In this document: piece by piece, positions 23,161-29,485 of the stretch
How the letters are laid out: the number at the start of each line of letters is the position of its first letter
Position numbering within the stretch: the first letter of the stretch is position 1
Made by a program: the position numbers and the translations under genes
Notes under the pieces: model-generated
Databases searched by the model: none
Seen by the model: the letters and a program-made list of their open reading frames with translations, nothing else
Told to the model about the DNA's origin: nothing
Source: CAZGWJ01 sp964529445
Lineage (GTDB): Bacteria > Oederibacteriota > Muellerivitia > Muellerivitales > Muellerivitaceae
Assembly: GCA_964529445.1 (NCBI GenBank)
Contig: CAZGWJ010000029.1
Location: forward strand, 1-29,485
Direction of reading: 5' to 3'
DNA: 29,485 nt

Positions 23161-24465
23161 CTACTGGATGATCGGCGGGTTGCGCTCCAGCAGGGGCTTC
23201 AAGGCGGCCGCCGCCTGCTTGGCGTCGGCGGTGTTGCTCCACACACGGTCCAACTGCGGGACCACGATGCCGTTGGCGATCTCAGCCGCGTTCTTGCACA
23301 TCGGAGGATACTTCACGTACCGCATCGCGTCGATGAGCATCCTCTTGTTGCGCGGTTTCTGGTCGTCGAGGAAGAGGGGCGAATTGGCCACCGACATGAT
23401 GGCGGGCTGGGCCAATCCGGTGGAGGCCAGCATCTTGGCCCCTTCCTCGCCGGAGATGTACTTCACGAGGGCCCACGCCTCCTTCTTGTTCTTGGAGGAC
23501 TTGAGGATGCCGTAGCCCGACCCGCCCGTGGCGAAAGCGCGGACGCCGGAGGGTCCCTTGGGGAACATCGCGATATCCCAGTCGAAGTCCTTGATCTCGC
23601 GGAATCGCGGGGTCTTCCAGATGCCCGAGAGGAACATGGCCACGGACCCGTTCATGAAGAGGTCCGAGGTGCCCATGCCGCCCATGGCCGTGAGGGAGGA
23701 GGGAGCCGGCATGACCTTCCACTTGTGCATGAGGTTCGCGCGGAACTGGATGCCCTGGACGAAGCGGGGATCGGCGGCCAGGGTCCACTTCGTGGGCTTC
23801 TTGACGTTGTCGACCCATGAGGCACCGGCCGAGTAGATCCAGGGATCGATCATGGTCCAGTCGTCGATGAAGGCCCAGCGGGTCACCTTGCCTGCGGCGT
23901 CCTTCTTGACGAGCTTCTGGGCGACTGCCAGGAACTGCCACCAGTTCCAATCATCGGAGGGGTAAGGAACCTTGGCTTCGTCGAAGGCCTTCTTGTTGTA
24001 GTAGATGCAGCAGATGGGCGCGGTGTCGCGGGGGATGACATAAGTCTGGCCATTCACGGTGAAGCGGTCGATGACCTCGGGATAGTACTGCCCGAGGTTC
24101 AACTGGTCCTGCTGGATGAAGGGATTCAGGGGCTCCAGGGCATCCCGCAGGTAGAGGTCCGTGAAATTGCCCACCTCGACGAAGATGACGTCGGGCGCCA
24201 GGCCGGCGGCGATCTGGGTCAGGAGCTTGGTGACGTACTCGGCGAAGGGAATACGCTGAAGGTCGACCTTGATGCCGGGGTTCTTCTTCTCGAAATCCTT
24301 GACGAGCTTGACCAGGATGGCGTTCTCCTGGACGTCGCCCCAGGAGGAAACCTTGATCTTCGTGCCGGAAGACTGCTTGGCGCAACCCGTCAAACCCCAG
24401 GTCAGGATGCCCGTCAGGGCGACCAGGAGGGCCAACACCCAGATGGAACGGATCGACTTTTTCAT
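23161..24465 (-). CDS. Sugar ABC transporter substrate-binding lipoprotein
   Basis: 434 residues from the ATG at 24465, seven bases after GGAGG; an ATG two codons earlier would sit only one base away. The signal peptide ends in the lipobox LTGC, so the mature protein is lipid-anchored. The fold is that of SBP_bac_1 CUT1 proteins: IKVSSWGDVQENAILVKLV, then DFEKKNPGIKVDLQRIPFAEY, LAPDVIFVEVGNF, PICCIYYNKKAFDEAKV, MFLSGIWKTPRF, and AWALVKYISGEEGAKMLA near the end. Aromatic-rich stretches (DDWNWWQF) fit sugar stacking. The neighbouring GH3 and GH9 enzymes suggest beta-glucan oligosaccharides as substrate, which is inference. First gene of its operon. Confidence 0.94.
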   Translation of the reverse strand: MKKSIRSIWVLALLVALTGILTWGLTGCAKQSSGTKIKVSSWGDVQENAILVKLVKDFEKKNPGIKVDLQRIPFAEYVTKLLTQIAAGLAPDVIFVEVGNFTDLYLRDALEPLNPFIQQDQLNLGQYYPEVIDRFTVNGQTYVIPRDTAPICCIYYNKKAFDEAKVPYPSDDWNWWQFLAVAQKLVKKDAAGKVTRWAFIDDWTMIDPWIYSAGASWVDNVKKPTKWTLAADPRFVQGIQFRANLMHKWKVMPAPSSLTAMGGMGTSDLFMNGSVAMFLSGIWKTPRFREIKDFDWDIAMFPKGPSGVRAFATGGSGYGILKSSKNKKEAWALVKYISGEEGAKMLASTGLAQPAIMSVANSPLFLDDQKPRNKRMLIDAMRYVKYPPMCKNAAEIANGIVVPQLDRVWSNTADAKQAAAALKPLLERNPPIIQ

Positions 24466-24565
24466 GCGCATGCCTCCGCGGATTTGAGAAGCCAACCAGA
24501 ACTTGCTTCGACGCCCGTTGGAAACGTTCAACCTGGCCACGGGCGGCCGGTCGAAAACGGCCATT

Positions 24566-24595
24566 AGTATGTCACAAGCGGACAAAAAGCGTCAA
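24566..24595 (-). promoter_or_regulatory. Candidate promoter for the sugar ABC operon
   Basis: On the minus strand TTGACG (24590-24595, 5 of 6) is followed 18 bases later by CATACT (24566-24571, 4 of 6). It lies about 100 bases upstream of the binding-protein start. A second TTGACA lies about 25 bases further upstream without a good partner. Confidence 0.55.
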
Positions 24596-24634
24596 CGCAA
24601 AAACCCCGGAAAAACGTTGTCAAATAAGGCGGAA

Positions 24635-24651
24635 GGGCTCCTTCGGAGCCC
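24635..24651 (-). terminator. Hairpin after the GH3 gene, probable terminator
   Basis: GGGCTCC/GGAGCCC stem with a three-base loop. On the minus strand it is followed by TTCCGCCTTATTT, a weak U-tract. It sits about 73 bases past the GH3 stop and upstream of the ABC-operon promoter. Confidence 0.5.
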
Positions 24652-24652
24652 A

Positions 24653-24725
24653 ATTTGAAATGAGCAATTAGAAATTCGGAATTGTCAGCTTTCAACTCCT
24701 CACTCCTAACTGTTAACTCCTCACT
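24653..24725. repeat. AT-rich dispersed repeats between the GH3 gene and the ABC operon
   Basis: An AT-rich stretch (ATGAGCAATTAGAAATTCGG) is followed by two copies of AACTCCTCACT (24694-24704 and 24715-24725). A third copy is at 29187-29197, and related AT-rich words occur at 28823-28844 and 29008-29030. Base composition differs sharply from the GC-rich surroundings. The right copy runs into the GH3 stop codon. Confidence 0.6.
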
Positions 24726-26910
24726 ATTTCAATGTAAACGACCCTTCCAAACCGCGCGCGCTGTTGGGCGCCACCCAGACCTTGAAGAGGCCGGGCTCTG
24801 TGACGAGTTTCATGGCGGGATCGTAGAACGCCAGGTCCTTCGCCGTCAGGCGGAAGGTGACGGCCCTTGACTCCCCGGATTTCAGGGTCACCTTCTTGAA
24901 ACCCTTCAATTCCCTCACGGGGCGCGTGCGGCTGCCCGCCACGTCGCGCACGTACAATTGCACGCACTCGACGCCGTCGCGCTCGCCCTTGTTCCGAACG
25001 GTCGCCGTGACGGTGATCGATCCGGTCAAGGACGCCCGATCGGGAGCCACCTTCAAGCCCTCGTATTCGAACGTCGTATAACTCATCCCGTACCCGAAGG
25101 GATACAGGGGGGTGTTGGGGCTGTCGATGTAGCGGGACGACCACTTCTGGTCGTTGCCGGGACGGCCCGTGTTCCGGGAGGCGTAATAAAGGGGGATCTG
25201 CCCCACGCTCCTCGGGAAAGTGGCGGTCAGGCGCCCCTCGGGATTGAAATCCCCCGAAAGGACATCCGCCACGGCGTCGCCGTGCCGCGTTCCCAATTGC
25301 CAGGATTCCACGATGGCGGGCGCATGCTCCGCCTCCCAGGACAGGGCGAGGGGCCGCCCGTTCATGAGGACCAGGACATAGGGGATTCTCTCCTTATGGA
25401 GGGCCTTCAGGAGTTCCTGTTGTCCCCCGGGCAGGCCCAGATCGGTCCGGCTCGCGGCCTCGCCGCTCATGTCCCGCTTCTCCCCCGCCACGACGATCAC
25501 GGTCTCGGCGCCTTTCGCGGCCTTCACGGCTGAGGCGATGGTCTTCGGGTCGGCGGGGCGCAGCGGCCCCGCCCCCGTCGCGAACGTCACCTTCGCATTC
25601 GGCCACTTGGCACGGACGCCTTTCAGGATGGAGACGACCGATCCCGCCTCGCCCTCGCAACTCCAACTGCCCATCGGATCGTCCTGGCTTTCGGCCAGCT
25701 CTCCCAGGACGGCGATGCGTTTCAAGTCCTTCGAGAGGGGCAGGAGTCCCTTCTCGTTCTTCAACAGGACGATGGAACGCCTCGCGGCCTCGAGGGAAAG
25801 GGCCAGGTGCTCGGGGGCCATGAGCACGGCCGCCTCGCGCCCCTCGTCCACGGTGGGCCGTTCGAAGAGGCCCAGTTCGTACTTCAGCCGGAGGATCCTT
25901 CTCACGGCATCGTCCACCAGGGCCGAGGCGATGCGCCCCGACTTCACGAGCTCCGCCAGGTGCTTCCCGTACACGTTGCCCTGCATGTCCATGTCCACGC
26001 CCGCCAGCATCCCCAGCCGCGCCGCGTCCTTCGAGTCCTCGGCATAGCCATGCACCTCGAGCTCCTTGACGGAGGCCCAATCGCTCAGCACGACCCCGCG
26101 GAAGGCCCACTCGCCCTTGAGGATGCGGCGGATCGTGAAGACGTTGCCCGAGGTCGGCACCCCGTTCAGGTCGTTGAAGGCGCTCATGATCGAGCGCGAG
26201 CCCGCGTCCACCGCGGCGCGGAACGGGGGAAGGTAGACCTCGCGCAGGGTCCATTCGCCCAGGTCGGTGCTGTTGTACTCGCGCCCCGCCTCGGCCGCGC
26301 CGTACGCCACGTAGTGTTTCGTGCAGGCCGCCACCGATTCGACCGAGGAGAGGTCCTTCCCCTGGAACCCGCGCACGCGGGCGGCCGCGACGAGGGATCC
26401 CAGGTACGGGTCCTCGCCGGCGCCCTCCGCGATGCGGCCCCAACGCGGGTCCCGCGCGATGTCCACCATCGGGGCAAAGGTCCAGCGCACGCCCGCAGCG
26501 GCCGCCTCCCTCGCGGCCACGGCCTCGGAGCGCTCGATGAGATCCAAGTCCCAGGAACAGGACGTGGCCAAGGGGATGGGAAAGAGGGTCTTGTAGCCGT
26601 GGATGACGTCGAGCCCCAGGAGAAGCGGGATCCCGAGCTTCGATTCCTCGACGGCCAGGCGCTGGGCCTCGTTGGTGGCCTTGGCCCCCTTCACGTTCAG
26701 GAGGGACCCGATCCGGCCCTTCCGGACACCATCGACCTGCTCGGGTTTCAGCGAACCCCACGAGCTGAATTGGACAAGCTGTCCGATCTTGTCATCGAGC
26801 GACATGCGGGCCAGGAGGGACGCCGCGCGCTGCTCGGGGGTGGCGGCCTGGGAGCACCAGGGGGTCACTGCCAGGGCGAGGATCCACAAGACCTGCCGGA
26901 AGTTGCGCAT
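24724..26910 (-). CDS. Secreted GH3 beta-glucosidase (BglX-like)
   Basis: 728 residues, ATG at 26910, AAGGAG six bases upstream. A signal peptide spans 1-22 (WILALAVTPWCSQA), so it is periplasmic or exported. The N-terminal GH3 barrel has LLLGLDVIHGYKTLFPIPLA, APMVDIARDPRWGRIAEGAGEDP, the KHY and NST substrate-binding stretches, MSAFNDLNG and the nucleophile D277 in RGVVLSDWAS. The second alpha/beta domain starts near 385 (RRSIVLLKNEKGLLPL) and includes GPLRPADPK and VAGEKRDMSGEAASR. The C-terminal fibronectin-III-like domain reads YPFGYGMSYTTFEY to the end. It releases glucose from cello-oligosaccharides or other beta-glucosides and is divergent to the GH9 cellulase gene. Confidence 0.95.
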   Translation of the reverse strand: MRNFRQVLWILALAVTPWCSQAATPEQRAASLLARMSLDDKIGQLVQFSSWGSLKPEQVDGVRKGRIGSLLNVKGAKATNEAQRLAVEESKLGIPLLLGLDVIHGYKTLFPIPLATSCSWDLDLIERSEAVAAREAAAAGVRWTFAPMVDIARDPRWGRIAEGAGEDPYLGSLVAAARVRGFQGKDLSSVESVAACTKHYVAYGAAEAGREYNSTDLGEWTLREVYLPPFRAAVDAGSRSIMSAFNDLNGVPTSGNVFTIRRILKGEWAFRGVVLSDWASVKELEVHGYAEDSKDAARLGMLAGVDMDMQGNVYGKHLAELVKSGRIASALVDDAVRRILRLKYELGLFERPTVDEGREAAVLMAPEHLALSLEAARRSIVLLKNEKGLLPLSKDLKRIAVLGELAESQDDPMGSWSCEGEAGSVVSILKGVRAKWPNAKVTFATGAGPLRPADPKTIASAVKAAKGAETVIVVAGEKRDMSGEAASRTDLGLPGGQQELLKALHKERIPYVLVLMNGRPLALSWEAEHAPAIVESWQLGTRHGDAVADVLSGDFNPEGRLTATFPRSVGQIPLYYASRNTGRPGNDQKWSSRYIDSPNTPLYPFGYGMSYTTFEYEGLKVAPDRASLTGSITVTATVRNKGERDGVECVQLYVRDVAGSRTRPVRELKGFKKVTLKSGESRAVTFRLTAKDLAFYDPAMKLVTEPGLFKVWVAPNSARGLEGSFTLK

Positions 26911-26942
26911 CGGGAACTCCTTGAAGAGTGACGTAGCCGGTT

Positions 26943-26971
26943 ATTCTATGCCTTCACCCCGTGACTGTATA
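26943..26971 (-). promoter_or_regulatory. Candidate promoter for the GH3 gene
   Basis: On the minus strand TATACA (26966-26971, 4 of 6) and TAGAAT (26943-26948, 5 of 6) are 17 bases apart, 33 bases upstream of the GH3 start. Confidence 0.5.
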
Positions 26972-27028
26972 TGAAGGGATCGGGACCTGGGATTCCGACA
27001 CCCGAAAGCCGGTTTTCCGTCCAATCCC

Positions 27029-27042
27029 TGAAAGCGTTTCCA
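27029..27042. promoter_or_regulatory. cre/LacI-family-like operator in the GH3-GH9 divergent region
   Basis: TGAAAGCGTTTCCA fits the cre consensus TGWNANCGNTNWCA except at one position and has the central CG typical of LacI-family sites. It ends five bases before the -35 of the GH9 promoter and lies about 58 bases upstream of the GH3 -35. Control of both divergent genes by a LacI-family sugar repressor or activator is plausible. No such regulator is encoded in the window. Confidence 0.55.
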
Positions 27043-27047
27043 TTTGT

Positions 27048-27076
27048 TTGGCCGGACAACACCCCTGCGCTATCCT
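27048..27076 (+). promoter_or_regulatory. Candidate promoter for the GH9 gene
   Basis: TTGGCC (27048-27053) and TATCCT (27071-27076), each 4 of 6 to consensus, are 17 bases apart, 31 bases upstream of the GH9 ATG and just after the cre-like operator. Confidence 0.45.
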
Positions 27077-27107
27077 TGTCCCGCCACGAACGCCGAAAGG
27101 ACCCCCG

Positions 27108-28826
27108 ATGAAAAAGACGCTTCTCCTCATCCTGTCCCTTGTTCCCGTCGCCCTGGCCGCCCAGGAAGGTTCGCTCGGGATCAAGGCGAACCAGGTGGGA
27201 TACCTGCCCACGGCCTCCAAGAAGGCCGTGGTCACCACGCCCCTGGCCGATGGCACCTTCCGGGTCCTGGACGCGAAGACAGGCACTCCGGCCTACGAAG
27301 GCAAGCTCTCGCCCTCCTTCCATGACAAGGATTCGGGCGACGACGTGCAGGTGGCCGATTTCTCCCCCCTCACCCTCGCGGGCACTTACGTGCTCGAGAC
27401 CGGAGGCGAGCGCAGTTTCCCCTTCGCCATCGGTGACGACGTGTATCGCGACGCCTACTACCTCGCCATGCGCTCCTTCTACGGCCAGCGCTGCGGCACC
27501 GACGTGGACCTGGGGCGTCGCTTCCCCGGCTACAAGTTCAAGGCCTGCCACACGGAGGATGCCGCATTCCATCGTTCTTCCGGCAAGACCGGGAAGCGCA
27601 AATCCCTTCGGGGATGGCACGACGCGGGCGATTACGGCAAGTACATCGTGAACTCGGGGATCACGACCGGAACCCTCCTGTGGGCCTGGGAATGGTACGG
27701 CGACCGGCTGGCCGCCATCCCCCTGGACATCCCCGAATCGAGGAACAAGGTGCCCGACTTCCTGGACGAGGTGAAATGGAACCTGGACTGGATGATCACG
27801 ATGCAGGACGACGACGGCGGGGTCTGGCACAAGCTCACCAGCGAGCGGTTCGGCGGATTCACGATGCCGGAGAAGGACGACGGGGGACCGCGCTTCATCA
27901 TCGGTACGGACAAGGAGCCCTTCAAGAGCACGGGTGCCACGGGCGATTTCGCGGCCGTGATGGCCTGCGCGGCGCGCGCCTACGCGCCTTTTTCTGCCGC
28001 GGATTCAGACGTCTACCTGCAAGCCGCCAAGAAGGCCTTCGACTGGTGCCTGGAACATCCGGATGTCAAGTTCGGCAACCCGTCAGGCGTGAGGACGGGC
28101 GGCTACGGTGACGGTGATCTTTCGGACGAGATCCTCTGGGCCGCCGCGGAACTCTTCCGAACGACCGGGGACGCGAAGTACAACCGTTACTTCCTCGAGA
28201 ACCTTCCGAAGAAGCGGCCGCGCATCAAGGACGACGACCCGCAGGCCTGGCCCACCGTTTTGAACCTGGCCCTCTGGGCCTACGCCCATTGCGACGCGAA
28301 AGGCGCCGACCCCGGCACGAAAAAGGAGATCGTGGACGACACCTTGAAGGCCGCCCGCGCGATCATCGCCCGCCACGCGAAGAACGGCTACCACCACAGC
28401 ATGACCGCGAAGAACTACATCTGGGGCTCCAACTCGGTGGCCCTGAACTACTCGATCCTCCTGCTCATGGCGGATCGTTTCTCCCCCGACCGCGCCCTGA
28501 AGGATGCGGCCTGGGACAACCTGCACTATGTGCTGGGCCGCAACGCGTTCGCCGTTTCCTGGGTGACGCATGTGGGGACGAACTTCTTCAAGAACCCTCA
28601 CCACCGCCCTTCGGGAGGGGACAAAAACCCCCTGCCCTGGCCCGGGCTCATCTCGGGCGGGCCCAATGCCGGACGGCAGGATTCGGCCATGCACAAGACC
28701 CGGGGATTGCCGCCGGCCAAGGCCTGGGTGGACGAGCAGGCGTCCTACGCGGGCAACGAGAACGCCATCAACTGGAACGCGCCGCTGGTTTTTGTTCTGG
28801 CAGCGACGCTGCCGGAACAAAAATGA
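27108..28826 (+). CDS. Secreted GH9 endoglucanase/cellulase with N-terminal Ig-like domain
   Basis: 572 residues from the ATG at 27108; the frame is open further upstream, but GAAAGG just before this ATG and the signal peptide beginning MKKTLLLIL fix the start. Signal peptide 1-18 (ALAA). The CelD_N-type Ig-like domain spans about 22-108 (IKANQVGYLP is the typical opening). The (alpha/alpha)6 GH9 barrel follows with HDAGDYGKY (D172 and D175, catalytic base region), HHRPSGG near the end (substrate His/Arg) and NENAINWN with catalytic acid E551. Only gene on the plus strand. It cuts beta-1,4-glucan; GH3 would process the products and the ABC importer take them up. No carbohydrate-binding module or C-terminal sorting domain is seen. 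Confidence 0.95.
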   Translation: MKKTLLLILSLVPVALAAQEGSLGIKANQVGYLPTASKKAVVTTPLADGTFRVLDAKTGTPAYEGKLSPSFHDKDSGDDVQVADFSPLTLAGTYVLETGGERSFPFAIGDDVYRDAYYLAMRSFYGQRCGTDVDLGRRFPGYKFKACHTEDAAFHRSSGKTGKRKSLRGWHDAGDYGKYIVNSGITTGTLLWAWEWYGDRLAAIPLDIPESRNKVPDFLDEVKWNLDWMITMQDDDGGVWHKLTSERFGGFTMPEKDDGGPRFIIGTDKEPFKSTGATGDFAAVMACAARAYAPFSAADSDVYLQAAKKAFDWCLEHPDVKFGNPSGVRTGGYGDGDLSDEILWAAAELFRTTGDAKYNRYFLENLPKKRPRIKDDDPQAWPTVLNLALWAYAHCDAKGADPGTKKEIVDDTLKAARAIIARHAKNGYHHSMTAKNYIWGSNSVALNYSILLLMADRFSPDRALKDAAWDNLHYVLGRNAFAVSWVTHVGTNFFKNPHHRPSGGDKNPLPWPGLISGGPNAGRQDSAMHKTRGLPPAKAWVDEQASYAGNENAINWNAPLVFVLAATLPEQK

Positions 28827-28900
28827 GGAATTATGAATTAGGAAACATCTCCCTGGCGAGTGGGTGATGCCGAGATGCACTGATGGGTGTCGTGTTATAT

Positions 28901-28925
28901 TCCCTCTCCCCTTGGGGGAGAGGGA
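28901..28925. repeat. CCCTCTCCCC hairpin repeat
   Basis: TCCCTCTCCCC and GGGGAGAGGGA form a perfect 11-bp inverted repeat around TTG. CCCTCTCCC...GGGAGAGGG palindromes are common dispersed REP-like elements in many bacteria. It might also end GH9 transcription, but no T-run follows on the plus strand. Confidence 0.7.
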
Positions 28926-28957
28926 GCTCCCAAGTTCCATTGTTTTCCACAAATAAA

Positions 28958-28981
28958 CTTCGCGGCTTGGCGACTTCGCGT
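28958..28981 (+). repeat. Triple-octamer repeat, copy 6
   Basis: Octamers CTTCGCGG, CTTGGCGA, CTTCGCGT followed by TGGC. The mix of CTTCG and CTTGG units links the CTTCG-type copies to the CTTGG-type copies that bound the GxxExxY cassette. Confidence 0.6.
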
Positions 28982-29050
28982 TGGCCGTGTATTTATCTTG
29001 GACAAGAGTGATTAGGAATGATGAATTGAAGGACCGGGAATCCAAATACC

Positions 29051-29087
29051 GACATTAAACAGAAGGCCCCGGGGATCCCCCGGGGCC
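29051..29087 (-). terminator. Minus-strand intrinsic terminator
   Basis: Stem GGCCCCGGGG/CCCCGGGGCC with a three-base loop, followed on the minus strand by TTCTGTTT. It lies about 130 bases past the stop of the decayed C-terminal tail at 29221, as if a minus-strand gene once ended there. Confidence 0.65.
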
Positions 29088-29220
29088 CACACATCGTGAG
29101 ATCCTTTCGGTCGTAACCGCGCCGATTGGCGCACTCCCTCAGGATGACGGAAACGAGGTTTCCCACGTCTCGGGTCCGTTTCCGTCAACTCCTCACTCGC
29201 GCATCGCGAAAGTCCGGCCC

Positions 29221-29268
29221 TTAATGCAGCACCAGCACCTTCGCGCTTGTTCCCGATGAAACAACCGC
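29221..29268 (-). pseudogene. Remnant of a secreted-protein C-terminal tail
   Basis: The minus-strand frame reads AVVSSGTSAKVLVLH and then TAA. The last seven residues AKVLVLH equal the end of the gene at 29397, and the underlying DNA is nearly identical over about 20 bases. Upstream the frame runs into a terminator hairpin and loses similarity, so only the tail of a former paralogue seems left. A chance or duplicated fragment is the alternative. Confidence 0.45.
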
Positions 29269-29274
29269 GACCCA

Positions 29275-29303
29275 AATGCAAAAGGCGCCTTGTGGGCGCC
29301 TTT
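29275..29303 (-). terminator. Intrinsic terminator after the gene entering from the right edge
   Basis: AAAGGCGCC/GGCGCCTTT stem with a five-base loop and a TTTTGCATTT tail on the minus strand. It lies about 95 bases past the stop at 29397. Confidence 0.75.
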
Positions 29304-29363
29304 GGGACGGTGCTTGTGCTTCGGGATTGACGCCCTCATCAGGTCGTTATCAGAATGATCAAT

Positions 29364-29394
29364 CTTCGTGTCTTCGTGCCTTCGTGGTGGATCC
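29364..29394 (+). repeat. Triple-octamer repeat, copy 7
   Basis: Octamers CTTCGTGT, CTTCGTGC, CTTCGTGG followed by TGGATCC, the best match to the family consensus. The 3' part including GGATCC is shared with copy 3. It ends two bases before the stop of the gene entering from the right edge. Confidence 0.8.
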
Positions 29395-29396
29395 GG

Positions 29397-29485
29397 TCAG
29401 TGCAAGACCAGCACCTTCGCGATGCGCGTGGTGTGCGGCATCATGGCCTGGATCACGTAGACCCCCGCCGCCACCGTCTCCCCGT
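29397..29485 (-). CDS. C-terminal end of a secreted protein with sorting/FlgD-like tail (partial)
   Basis: Only the last 28 residues are in the window, ending GVYVIQAMMPHTTRIAKVLVLH and stop. The pattern of Gly-Val-Tyr, an alternating strand, then a basic residue and KxLVL is that of T9SS-type A or FlgD-like C-terminal domains, as at the end of the Thr/Pro-repeat protein on the left. The rest of the gene lies beyond the window. Anchoring or export through such a tail is inferred from the family. Confidence 0.65.
   Translation of the reverse strand, partial: GETVAAGVYVIQAMMPHTTRIAKVLVLH

Larger units (their letters stand above)
28827..29220. other. Repeat-rich intergenic region, no gene seen
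   Basis: No credible coding frame. It holds an AT-rich dispersed word just after the GH9 stop (28823-28844), a CCCTCTCCCC hairpin (28901-28925), octamer repeat copy 6 (28958-28981), a second AT-rich word (29008-29030), a minus-strand terminator (29051-29087) and an AACTCCTCACT word (29187-29197). It reads as a sink for several repeat families. Confidence 0.7.

Noticed and set aside
21239..23515. 758-residue plus-strand frame across the ABC permease genes
   Set aside because: It has very acidic, His-rich composition with no motif, and it lies opposite two clear permeases. Such frames are common in GC-rich DNA.

Overview
The window is about 29.5 kb of GC-rich bacterial DNA, almost entirely on the minus strand, with one plus-strand gene (a GH9 cellulase). 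No rRNA, tRNA, phage, transposase or CRISPR array was seen. The gene set suggests an uncultured, Gram-negative, anaerobic, fermentative polysaccharide degrader: an electron-bifurcating [FeFe]-hydrogenase with all three maturases, Rex redox control, a PorV/PorQ-type outer-membrane protein, secreted Thr/Pro-repeat proteins with FlgD-like or sorting-like C-termini, a sugar ABC importer and secreted GH3 and GH9 enzymes. Such proteins are frequent in FCB-like or Elusimicrobia-like candidate phyla. That placement is inference; no marker gene fixes the phylum.

Layout. (1) 1-4928: a surface module read leftward, with an ECF sigma factor, a membrane-anchored anti-sigma-like protein carrying a FlgD-like domain, a large secreted Thr/Pro-repeat protein and a PorV-like barrel cut by the window edge. 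(2) 5140-16624: a ten-gene hydrogenase operon, rex - sensor histidine kinase - receiver::NuoE fusion - [2Fe-2S] protein - hydB - hydA - stand-alone receiver - hydF - hydG - hydE. It is tightly packed, preceded by a near-consensus Rex box and closed by an intrinsic terminator. (3) 16866-17765: a PAS/LuxR-type regulator. (4) 18038-20988: ahcY and metK of the SAM cycle, separated by a 505-bp cassette with a GxxExxY gene bounded by 25-bp inverted repeats. (5) 21203-24465: a sugar ABC importer (binding lipoprotein and two permeases, no ATPase). (6) 24724-28826: divergent GH3 and GH9 genes with a cre/LacI-like operator between them. (7) 28827-29485: a repeat-rich intergenic stretch with two terminators, a decayed C-terminal tail and the end of another secreted protein.

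How the parts work together. GH9 and GH3 would cut beta-glucan outside the cytoplasm, the importer would take up the products, and fermentation would yield NADH and reduced ferredoxin that the HydABC-type hydrogenase oxidises together to H2. Rex would sense NADH/NAD+ at the operon promoter. A histidine kinase and two receiver proteins, one covalently fused to the NuoE-like subunit and neither with a DNA-binding domain, suggest a second, post-translational control acting directly on the hydrogenase. This is the most unusual feature of the window. A second theme is a family of short repeats built from three CTTSGYGN octamers (seven copies, all outside the called genes), two of which bound the GxxExxY cassette.
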